From assembly GCF_008806975.1 (NCBI RefSeq), contig NZ_CP031728.1:682001-746000 (forward strand): 64,000 bases of DNA, in the 5' to 3' direction. Positions 29,743 to 37,714 of this stretch are shown here, in pieces. This stretch comes from Cellvibrio sp. KY-GH-1. GTDB taxonomy: Bacteria; Pseudomonadota; Gammaproteobacteria; Pseudomonadales; Cellvibrionaceae. Position 1 is the first letter of the stretch; each line of letters starts with the position of its first letter. A program made the translations under genes and the position numbers. The notes under the pieces are model-generated. The model worked only from the letters and a program-made list of their open reading frames with translations, made no database searches and was not told where the DNA came from.

Positions 29743-30168
29743 ATGGATCAAGAATCTATTGTTTATGGTTGTATCAAGGATTTAGCGCCGGTAAGCGGCG
29801 AGTCGGAACGGATTCGGGTGAATCGCGATGCAATGTTGTCATTGCCGCGCGCCGATGAGTGGCCGTTCTTAAGTCAGGAAATGTTTGCCATTCCGAGTGT
29901 GGAATCGGCGTTTTACAATTATCAAACCGAAGTGATGCACTTCGGGGCTTCCTACAAGGCAGTGGAATACGAGTGGGATCAATGGATTGCACAGTTTGAA
30001 TCACTGCTCAGCAAAATGTATTGGGTTTCTGCCACAGTGCATTTGGAAACAGAATTGTCGGGTACGCACACCTTTACCTGGGAAGCTGAAAGTGGCTATC
30101 ACAAGCCAGGCTCGGGTGATATGCGCGTACGCTGCGAGTGGAGTCATGAAGGCTCGCTCAGTATTTAA
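29743..30168 (+). CDS. conserved-looking protein of unknown function
   Basis: A 141-residue soluble protein without signal peptide or membrane segment. I do not recognise it. The start (ESIVYGCIKD) and the aromatic-rich C-terminal strands (HTFTWEAESGY, RVRCEWSHEG) suggest an alpha/beta domain. It is 15 bp after the lipoprotein gene and 73 bp before hemB. The ribosome site is weak (AGAGAA). Confidence 0.6.
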   Translation: MDQESIVYGCIKDLAPVSGESERIRVNRDAMLSLPRADEWPFLSQEMFAIPSVESAFYNYQTEVMHFGASYKAVEYEWDQWIAQFESLLSKMYWVSATVHLETELSGTHTFTWEAESGYHKPGSGDMRVRCEWSHEGSLSI

Positions 30169-30204
30169 TTTTTACTTGCGCTCTAATTCAGTTTTATTTG
30201 CGCG

Positions 30205-30236
30205 AAATTTAATAGGCACAAAATTTAATAGGCACA
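30205..30236 (+). repeat. perfect 16-bp tandem duplication in the hemB leader
   Basis: AAATTTAATAGGCACA occurs twice in direct succession (30205-30220 and 30221-30236) without mismatch; hemB starts 5 bp later. Each copy has an AATAGG that could act as a weak ribosome site. Confidence 0.92.
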
Positions 30237-30241
30237 AGGCT

Positions 30242-31225
30242 ATGCAAATTCCATTAACAACACCGGATTTTCGATTTCGCCGATTGCGGAAAACCGCTGC
30301 ATTGCGTGAACTGGTGCGTGAAACTCACGTGCGTATGAGCGATTTTATCCTTCCTATTTTTGTGGAGGAAGGAATTACTGAGCCAGTGCCCATCAAGTCT
30401 ATGCCTGATGTTTACCGCTACCCTGAAGCGCAGCTTGCTGAAATTGTTCAACGCGCCTGGAGTAAAGGTGTTCGCGCCGTGATTTTATTTGGTGTTTCTA
30501 CCCATAAGGATCACGATGGTTCCGATACCTGGTGTGAGGATGGTTTGCTAGCACGCATGATCCGTACCGCAAAACAAGCGCAACCAGAAATGCTGGTCAT
30601 TAGCGATAATTGTTTCTGTGAGTACACTACACACGGTCATTGCGGTGTGGTGCACGATCAAGATGTAGATAACGATAAAACCCTGGCCAATTTGCAAAAG
30701 CAGGTAGTACTGGCTGCTCAAGCTGGCGTAGATATGATTGCTCCATCCGGCATGATGGACGGGATGATCAGTGCTATTCGCGAAGCACTGGATACTGCGG
30801 GTTTTACCTATATTCCGGTGATGTCTTACTCAACGAAATTTGCGTCTGCGTTTTACGGTCCATTTAGAGACGCCGTTGATAGTAGTTTTAAAGGCACGCG
30901 TAACACCTACCAAATGGACCCCGCTAATGCTCGCGAAGCCTTGGCAGAATCGTTACAGGACGATGCAGAAGGTGCCGATATTCTAATGGTGAAGCCGGGC
31001 ATCGCCTATCTGGATGTGCTTGCACACATTCGCGCTAATTCTGCGCGACCTTTGGCGGTTTATCACGTGAGTGGTGAGTACGCGATGATTAAAGCGGGTG
31101 CAGCGGCAGGTGTGATCGACGAAAAAGCGATAGTGTTGGAAACCATGACTGCATTCAAGCGTGCGGGTGCAGACTTAATTATTACCTACTATGCCGAAAA
31201 GCTTGCAGACTGGTTACCTGCATAG
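30242..31225 (+). CDS. hemB: delta-aminolevulinic acid dehydratase (porphobilinogen synthase)
   Basis: A 327-residue TIM-barrel enzyme that condenses two 5-aminolevulinate molecules to porphobilinogen in heme synthesis. Zinc-site Cys are C124, C126 and C134 (NCFCEYTTHGHC), and active-site lysines are K199 (STKF) and K251 (MVKPG). ATG 30242 gives the family's length; the open frame continues upstream to 29987, overlapping the previous gene in another frame, and that part is not credible. CAAGG precedes the start, right after the tandem duplication. Confidence 0.96.
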   Translation: MQIPLTTPDFRFRRLRKTAALRELVRETHVRMSDFILPIFVEEGITEPVPIKSMPDVYRYPEAQLAEIVQRAWSKGVRAVILFGVSTHKDHDGSDTWCEDGLLARMIRTAKQAQPEMLVISDNCFCEYTTHGHCGVVHDQDVDNDKTLANLQKQVVLAAQAGVDMIAPSGMMDGMISAIREALDTAGFTYIPVMSYSTKFASAFYGPFRDAVDSSFKGTRNTYQMDPANAREALAESLQDDAEGADILMVKPGIAYLDVLAHIRANSARPLAVYHVSGEYAMIKAGAAAGVIDEKAIVLETMTAFKRAGADLIITYYAEKLADWLPA

Positions 31226-31272
31226 TTCTCAGTAACTATTCGCTTATCCGGTGTTTTCTGCGTGGAATGTGT

Positions 31273-31644
31273 ATGTTGAATTTTTTTCGTGAGAATAAAT
31301 TGTTGGCGGCGTTGTTTGTTGTCAGTTTTTTGGTGATTTTATTCGGCGTAGCATTGCTGATGTACTCCAAGCAACAAATGGCTCAACAAGCAAAAGAGCA
31401 AGCGCAGGTTCAATCCCTGAGTAAAATCGCCAACGACGCTCAGGCGCAGTTGATGCAAACTGTAGCTCACCCGGAAGTTCCGATTACAGATGTTGTTCCG
31501 GAGGATTCGGTAGCCAAGGTGGCTGCTATGAAAGATAAGAATCCGGAAGCCGGCACCGATGACTGGTGCGAAGTAATGATGGTTAAGCCCTCTAAAGAGT
31601 GGACAACCGAAGAGCAACAAACTTTTGCCAAAAACTGCATTTAA
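31273..31644 (+). CDS. membrane-anchored protein with DUF3012-like C-terminus
   Basis: About 123 residues. One N-terminal membrane segment (about 10-32), a Gln/Ala-rich stretch that looks helical (about 34-60), and a C-terminal module DWCEVMMVKPSKEWTTEEQ...AKNCI that strongly resembles the DUF3012 family of small lipoproteins, with its two conserved Cys. Here the anchor is a membrane helix and not a lipobox. Function is unknown. The start may be ATG 31267 or 31273. It lies between hemB and mksF. Confidence 0.68.
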   Translation: MLNFFRENKLLAALFVVSFLVILFGVALLMYSKQQMAQQAKEQAQVQSLSKIANDAQAQLMQTVAHPEVPITDVVPEDSVAKVAAMKDKNPEAGTDDWCEVMMVKPSKEWTTEEQQTFAKNCI

Positions 31645-31672
31645 CGCAGTCTTTTGGTTGTGATGTGTCCTG

Positions 31673-33175
31673 ATGTTTTTTAGCGATTCCCGCCAGCACT
31701 TTTTCAATCCGCTCACCGGTAAATACCGCGAGCTGGTCGCCGAGTGCCTGCGCCTTTTGTACCAGCGTCTTTATACCGACTTGCGCGATTATGGTCACTC
31801 AATGAATCGCGAACAGCTCATCGATATCTTCAAAGAAGCCATAGCTCGAGCACCAATTTTGGATGCCGACACGGGCGACGTCGATGATAGCGAAGGGCGG
31901 TTTAAAACGCAGCGTGATCTTGCCGGTTTTATTATCACCAGGCTGATTGAAAGCGGTTGGTTGGAAAAGCAAGTAGATGAAACTACCTTGCAAAGTAGCT
32001 ATGGTTTTAGTCGGATGGGACGATTGTTTACGCAGCCGTTTGCCGACAACCATTCCAATCAATTTCGCACCCGCAATCGCAACACCCGCAACACACGTAA
32101 CAGCTTGCAAGCGTTTTATGAACAAGCTGAAATTAATGATTTACTGGATGCCTACGAATATTCCGAACGTATTATTAGTGATTTCACCGATGTTATTGCC
32201 GAATTGGAAGAGCGTAAACGCCAATTGGTACGCGAGGTGGAGTCGCGTCAGCTAATTCAGCAGGCCAGTGACGAATTTTTCGATTTTATGGAAACAGTAT
32301 TCAAGCCGGATCTCGAAGTGCGCTTGTCGGCTGACAGTGTAGAAAAATACCGCGACCAGATTTCGGATCTCATCACAAAAATTCGCCGCAAACGTAAATT
32401 CGGGCAGGGTGACGAAGAAACGGCCGCGAAAGATTGGCGCGCGGTAATGGAGATTCGTTTACGCAAGGCATTGCCGCAGCGAGTTATTCCGGGCGTGTCG
32501 CTGTTAGAAACGCTGTTGGAAACCATCGATTCCCGCTTAAAGAATGCTTGTGAAATTATGTTGCCGGCACTGCGGCGTGCGTTGAATACATTTACACAAC
32601 GCGCTGACATCATTATTCGTCAACTGAGTTACATCAATAGTCGCGGGCAAGATGATGTGATGGACGTGTATCGCTCGCTCGCCGAGTTGACCTCAGAAGA
32701 ACAAGACCAGGTGTTTCTCTCACAGGGTGATAGTTTGGCGAGTTTGCAAATGGCTTATATCGACCCCGCCCAGATTCAGTTGCGCGCTCCGCGAACTATT
32801 CAAATCATTCGCTCGCAGGTGGATGAGGATAAAGCCCTGGATGCAGAAGCGCAGAAGAATCTGTTTATTCAGCAGGCGTTGGACAAAGCATTTATTTTGC
32901 AATCGAGCAATATTCGCGACTTCGTCCATAAAGCGCTGGTAGAGACGGGCAGTGTAAGCAGCCGTGATTTGAAAGCCGAAAATATGCAGGAGCTGTTGGG
33001 GCTTTCCCATGCCGTCGAAGTGGGTGCGGCTGCCAACCTGACGTCCCGGTACAAGTTCGTGGTGCATCAGCAGGATGAATGGTTACATGAATCTCCACGT
33101 GTGCGTAACGATCAATATTTTAGACAGCGCGATGAGTTTGTCATCAGCCTGATAGATGAAGGTGAAGCTTCATGA
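31673..33175 (+). CDS. mksF: condensin subunit MksF (JetA-like kleisin)
   Basis: A 500-residue kleisin-like subunit of the MksBEF condensin. It begins [20 protein letters not shown], and the body is helical with a coiled-coil (about 160-215). The length agrees with Pseudomonas MksF. An internal Asn-Thr-Arg repeat lies near residues 124-142 ([12 protein letters not shown]). The related Wadjet JetA acts with a nuclease in plasmid defence, but no such nuclease gene is adjacent here. It overlaps mksE by 4 bases. Confidence 0.87.
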   Translation: MFFSDSRQHFFNPLTGKYRELVAECLRLLYQRLYTDLRDYGHSMNREQLIDIFKEAIARAPILDADTGDVDDSEGRFKTQRDLAGFIITRLIESGWLEKQVDETTLQSSYGFSRMGRLFTQPFADNHSNQFRTRNRNTRNTRNSLQAFYEQAEINDLLDAYEYSERIISDFTDVIAELEERKRQLVREVESRQLIQQASDEFFDFMETVFKPDLEVRLSADSVEKYRDQISDLITKIRRKRKFGQGDEETAAKDWRAVMEIRLRKALPQRVIPGVSLLETLLETIDSRLKNACEIMLPALRRALNTFTQRADIIIRQLSYINSRGQDDVMDVYRSLAELTSEEQDQVFLSQGDSLASLQMAYIDPAQIQLRAPRTIQIIRSQVDEDKALDAEAQKNLFIQQALDKAFILQSSNIRDFVHKALVETGSVSSRDLKAENMQELLGLSHAVEVGAAANLTSRYKFVVHQQDEWLHESPRVRNDQYFRQRDEFVISLIDEGEAS

Positions 33176-33936
33176 GTGAAGTATTAACGGCCGCTCTACA
33201 AGAGCAGTTGGACAAACATAATTTATCGCTCGATAACTGGCGAGAATTGATTCAGCGCTTACTCGATTACGGTGTGTTATGCCGCGATGATAGTCAGGTG
33301 GAAGCGGAGCTCTATGATCGCTTTGTGCGCATCGAGGCGTTGGTCAACGATTTTCTCAGCTTGATTGGTTTGCGTTTCCAGCACGATAGTAATTTTCGAT
33401 TTGTCCGTGTATTGCCTCCAGGTGCTCGATTGCCGGGGATGGACGATGAAAGCGATGAGTCATTTAATGCGGGGCTACGCAATCGTTTGAATCAGCACGA
33501 AGTTGCTTTGATTCTGGTGTTGCGAGCGGAATATGACAAAGCCTTACGCGAAGGTGGTATTGATGAGCAAGGATGCGCGACCTTATCCCTCGAAGCCATC
33601 GCTATGGCGATGAAGAGTTTGTTGCGTCGCAGTTTGCCGGAAAATATCGGTGAACGCCGCGCGGCCTTTAAACGCCTGCGTCAATTGCGATTAGTACACT
33701 TTATGGCGGAAGCGGATATCGATTCGGGCGAGAGTTGGATCAAAATTCGTCCGCTCATTATCAATTTGGTTAATAACGAATGGTTGGCGCAAATCCGCAA
33801 CCATTTGGCTGAAAACTTGTTGTTAGTGGATGAAGAGCAAGAACAAACTGCTGACGATGACGACGCTAAAGTCGAACGCAAAAAAGCAAGCCCGCATTTG
33901 AATCGTTCGCTGTTTGCGACCGATGCCGAAAATTAA
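33172..33936 (+). CDS. mksE: condensin subunit MksE (JetB-like)
   Basis: A 254-residue winged-helix KITE-type subunit that would bind MksF and the MksB heads. The N-terminus is helical, the middle part (RYEY-like [17 protein letters not shown]) is characteristic, and the C-terminus is charged ([14 protein letters not shown]). The start overlaps the mksF stop (ATGA). It is 24 bp upstream of mksB. Confidence 0.86.
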   Translation: MSEVLTAALQEQLDKHNLSLDNWRELIQRLLDYGVLCRDDSQVEAELYDRFVRIEALVNDFLSLIGLRFQHDSNFRFVRVLPPGARLPGMDDESDESFNAGLRNRLNQHEVALILVLRAEYDKALREGGIDEQGCATLSLEAIAMAMKSLLRRSLPENIGERRAAFKRLRQLRLVHFMAEADIDSGESWIKIRPLIINLVNNEWLAQIRNHLAENLLLVDEEQEQTADDDDAKVERKKASPHLNRSLFATDAEN

Positions 33937-33960
33937 TTCTAGATTCGCTGAAACACTACT

Positions 33961-36900
33961 ATGTACTTAAAACGTTTTATTTACGTCAATTGGGGCAACG
34001 TGCCCAATGCTGAATTTGAATTCGGGCCGATTAATTTATTTTCCGGTGGCAACGGTTCGGGCAAAACAACGGCAGCGGACGCGATTCAAACTATTATGAC
34101 GGCGGCGCACGATAATCTGTTTCACTTTAACCCGGGGCAGGATGAATCCAGCCAGCGTGGGCGCGGCGGAAAATTAGTTCGTACCCTCGGTTCCTATGTG
34201 CTGGGGTGTGACGATGGTGCCTATTCGCGTCCGCAAGGCTGCGATGGATATTTGGGCGCGGTGTTTTACCCTACTCAGGGTGAGCATGGAGAGCCCTTCA
34301 CGGCATTGATCGGAATGCGCGCGTTTTTAGAAACGACAGGCCAGGGCGCCAGCTTGCAAAAAGTTGCTCGCTTGGACGACAGCCAGTTTTTTATTTTGCC
34401 GCATGTTGAGTTGACCCTGGCAGATTTATTAAAGGAAGAGAAAACTCATAAGTACATAGTGCCTCTGGACAAACTTTACGCCAGCCTGCGCCGTCAATAT
34501 GGTCAGGAAAATGTAGAGAAGTACGATAAGAAAAAATCTTACTTGTGCCGTTTTTACGGAATTTTGCGCGGCAAGGTGGATGCCGTGTCTGAACGCGAGG
34601 CGATGAACGCCGCACGCGCGTTTTCGCGCTTTATGGCCTACAAACCGATCAAAGGAATCGATGAATTTGTCGCTAACGAAATTCTTGAGTACCGCGATTT
34701 GGGAGAGGCTATTCGCAGCGTTTCCACCATGCTTAAACGAATTCATACCATGGAGGCGGATGCTCGTCAGTTGCGCCAGGGTATTGAGCGTATGGCCCAT
34801 GGCCGGGAGCAAGCGGACAAATTTATTAGCAACTGGTTGGAGCAGCAAGTGCTGCTTTATTCAGTTGCTCGCCGTCGCTATTCGGACTCACAGCAACATT
34901 ATCTGGAAGCCAAGCACAAACAGCAGTTGTTGCGTGAAACATCAGCCAGCAATCAACAGGCTCTGGCGGCCTGTGAGGCTCAGCGTGAAGAAATTAACCA
35001 ATTGATTCTTGCGGCGACCGCGCGTCGGCTGGGTGTTCCGGCACTGCGCGACAAAGATCAATTAGAACAAGAAAAACAAACTCAGGAAAAATTAATGCAG
35101 GCGCAAGTGCCGGAGCTGCGCAAGCAACACCAGCAATTGCAAACTAATATGGAAGCGGCACAGCAGTTGCAGCAAGCGCTCAAACAAACTTCGATCAGTG
35201 TGGATTTGCCTGCATTCAAAGAAGCTAGTCTTGGCAATTTAATCAAAGCTATTTGTACTGATTCCCCAGTGCAGGACATTCATCAGTTGCTCAATCGCGA
35301 CTGGATTCAAGCGCATCCATTGGATGGGCAGCTAGCGGCGAGTTTGGATCTGCAAAAAAATCACAACGCTTTTTATGCAAGCCTGTTTGAAGCAGCGGCG
35401 GGGCGCGTGCATCTGCGTGATCAATTGGCACAAGAGCGCGATAAACGCAAAGGCCAGGCGGAGCGCCTGCAAAAAAGTATTGATAATAAGCGGCGCGAAA
35501 TTCAAACGCTGGAAACCAAACAGGTCAGTTACCCGGCATTTGTGCGCGCTGCGTTGGACGCGATTAATAGCCAATGCCCGAAGGCGGACGCACGTGTGCT
35601 CTGTGATTATGTGGAAGTACGGGATCGCGAATGGCAAGCAGCCATTGAAGGTTATATAGGCGCTGCACGGTTTGGCATTATTGTAGAGCCTGAGTACGAG
35701 GCGGATGCTATCTCTATAGTGCGTAACATGAGCGGGCAGGGCAATCGCGCCCGGGTTATTCAAGGTGATAAAGCAGGAAAGGATTTGGAGAAGCTGAATG
35801 AAACGGCGTCCAACTCTATTATCCAAATTATGAGCTTTGCCCACGCCACTGCCGAGGCTTACATCAAAGCAAGTTATGGCAATGTTCAGCGCGTGGAAAA
35901 TGCAAAGGAATTAAAAAACACACGCCGTGGTATTACTAAAGATGCGATGGGTTCTGGTAACTATGCCATGTTCCGTTGTGATATGCCTGAATCGGAATTG
36001 GTGTTTGGTCAGGGCGCGCGTGAACGTGCACTGGATGCGAAACGGAATGAATTCCATGATTTGGTAGCAGAATGGCAGGCATCTGGCCAACAAGCAGAAG
36101 AAGTGCAGGAATTGTTACTGGCCATTGATAAATTAAAACCGCTCGCCTATGCCGAATCCCTGCAGGCGATGCTCAATGCGCAAACGCGTATTCAGGCAAT
36201 TGAAGCCAAGCTGCAGCAATTGGATTTAAGTGATACCAAAGCACTGGAAGCAGAACTCGCTGACCTGAACCAGCGGTTGCAAGCGCAAAACACGCAGTAT
36301 GCAAAATTAAATAATACCCAGGTGGATTGCCGTGCGGAATTAAAACTGGCGGATAACCAGTGCCATAAGCTGGATACCGAGCAAGATAAAAATCTGGCGA
36401 TTGCAGATAACTGTGAAACCAATGTACAAGCCATTACAGCACTCTGGCCTGAATTCGATGCGGACGCGCGCTTGCAGGGGGCGGATGAATCGCTCACGCA
36501 ATTTAGCGCCCAATATTTTGATACCCAGCTTGCGGGCGTGAGCGCAGAATTAAAAACTATTCTGCATCGCTTACAGCAAGCCGCCATGATGCACAACCAA
36601 TTCTGTTCCAGCAGCGATTCCATTTTATTCGATGTGGATTACAACGATGATCTGGGTAGCCAAAACTTCCGTGCAATTTGTGAGATTCGTCGCCAGTTTG
36701 ATGCGCTTTATAATCGTGATAAAAACCATATCCTCGCGCAGCGTCACAAAGAAATTGAATCCCTGCGGGAGAGTTTCAATAACGCATTTGTGAGTAACCT
36801 CTGCCACTCCATCTTCCAGGCAATTAATGATGGCAAGAAAATCCTTGAGGATTTAAACAAGGAATTGGAGCATCACCGCTTTGGTGCTGATCGCGAACGT

Positions 36901-37608
36901 TTCCGTTTTGATTGGGATTGGGTTCCGGAATTCAAAGAGTATTGGCAGTTCTTCAAAGCGGTAATGGATAGCCCAACTGCCGGCGGCGACGAAAATGAAA
37001 CGCTCTTTACTATGAAGTTGGATGATAAACATCAAAAAGTGCGCGAGCGCTTGATGACCATGTTGCTGGATGAAGATGAACAAAAAGCATTGCGTGAATT
37101 AAGCCGCATTGCCGATTATCGCAACTATCGCCGCTATGAAATTTACAAAGAGCCGGAAGGCAAAGCACCGATTGCGCTGAGTCAGTACGGTACCGGCTCT
37201 GGAGGTCAGCTGGAAACGCCGGCGTATATTATTCGCAGCGCTGCAATTACGTCGGCATTCCGCTTTAATGAAGGCAACAGCCATTTGCGCATGGTATTGG
37301 TGGATGAGGCTTTCTCTAAAATGGACGAACACCGCTCGCGCGAGGTGATTAACTACTTAACGGAAAGCCTCGGCTTGCAGCTGTTATTTATTATGCCGAG
37401 CAGTAAATCCGGCCCCTTTATGGATTTAATTTCGAACCAGTTTGTATTCAGTAAATGCCCAACCGCTGAACCAATGGGTGAACTTAAAACCCGTGTAATG
37501 TTGGATAGACAAGTGTGCGACCAGGAAAAAATCATCAAACTGATGGCCAACCACCGCAAAGCTATTCGCCAGCAAGCTGCGTTGGATTTTATGGCCGAAG
37601 TAGAGTAA
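33961..37608 (+). CDS. mksB: SMC-like ATPase MksB of the alternative condensin
   Basis: A 1215-residue SMC-like ATPase: Walker A GGNGSGKT (29-36), long coiled-coils split by a small hinge (around 530-650), the C-terminal signature GTGSGGQ near 1076-1083 and Walker B LVDEAF with D1115-E1116. It is the motor of MksBEF, which helps organise the chromosome in Pseudomonas alongside SMC-ScpAB. It is related to MukB and to JetC of Wadjet. No topoisomerase VI-like nuclease gene (MksG/JetD) follows; the next gene is a signalling protein on the same strand, so this is most likely the housekeeping type. Confidence 0.9.
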   Translation: MYLKRFIYVNWGNVPNAEFEFGPINLFSGGNGSGKTTAADAIQTIMTAAHDNLFHFNPGQDESSQRGRGGKLVRTLGSYVLGCDDGAYSRPQGCDGYLGAVFYPTQGEHGEPFTALIGMRAFLETTGQGASLQKVARLDDSQFFILPHVELTLADLLKEEKTHKYIVPLDKLYASLRRQYGQENVEKYDKKKSYLCRFYGILRGKVDAVSEREAMNAARAFSRFMAYKPIKGIDEFVANEILEYRDLGEAIRSVSTMLKRIHTMEADARQLRQGIERMAHGREQADKFISNWLEQQVLLYSVARRRYSDSQQHYLEAKHKQQLLRETSASNQQALAACEAQREEINQLILAATARRLGVPALRDKDQLEQEKQTQEKLMQAQVPELRKQHQQLQTNMEAAQQLQQALKQTSISVDLPAFKEASLGNLIKAICTDSPVQDIHQLLNRDWIQAHPLDGQLAASLDLQKNHNAFYASLFEAAAGRVHLRDQLAQERDKRKGQAERLQKSIDNKRREIQTLETKQVSYPAFVRAALDAINSQCPKADARVLCDYVEVRDREWQAAIEGYIGAARFGIIVEPEYEADAISIVRNMSGQGNRARVIQGDKAGKDLEKLNETASNSIIQIMSFAHATAEAYIKASYGNVQRVENAKELKNTRRGITKDAMGSGNYAMFRCDMPESELVFGQGARERALDAKRNEFHDLVAEWQASGQQAEEVQELLLAIDKLKPLAYAESLQAMLNAQTRIQAIEAKLQQLDLSDTKALEAELADLNQRLQAQNTQYAKLNNTQVDCRAELKLADNQCHKLDTEQDKNLAIADNCETNVQAITALWPEFDADARLQGADESLTQFSAQYFDTQLAGVSAELKTILHRLQQAAMMHNQFCSSSDSILFDVDYNDDLGSQNFRAICEIRRQFDALYNRDKNHILAQRHKEIESLRESFNNAFVSNLCHSIFQAINDGKKILEDLNKELEHHRFGADRERFRFDWDWVPEFKEYWQFFKAVMDSPTAGGDENETLFTMKLDDKHQKVRERLMTMLLDEDEQKALRELSRIADYRNYRRYEIYKEPEGKAPIALSQYGTGSGGQLETPAYIIRSAAITSAFRFNEGNSHLRMVLVDEAFSKMDEHRSREVINYLTESLGLQLLFIMPSSKSGPFMDLISNQFVFSKCPTAEPMGELKTRVMLDRQVCDQEKIIKLMANHRKAIRQQAALDFMAEVE

Positions 37609-37714
37609 TGCCAACGCTAAATAACCGGGCCGTCAGCGCCCGGCGCTAACTGGAAAACAAGCGGCGCAATGCTAGGCTGTATAGATGTTGTAAATCTAGC
37701 CTGGGATTGCGTCG

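Noticed and set aside
29987..30241. 85-residue N-terminal extension of HemB
   Set aside because: It overlaps another reading frame and the hemB leader duplication; the family starts at the ATG at 30242.
31673..37608. Wadjet anti-plasmid defence system
   Set aside because: Subunits are related, but the JetD nuclease gene is absent on both sides; MksBEF is the better call.
37625..37643. CCGGGC/GCCCGG hairpin after mksB as terminator
   Set aside because: The stem is only six pairs and no T-run follows; read-through into the signalling operon cannot be excluded.
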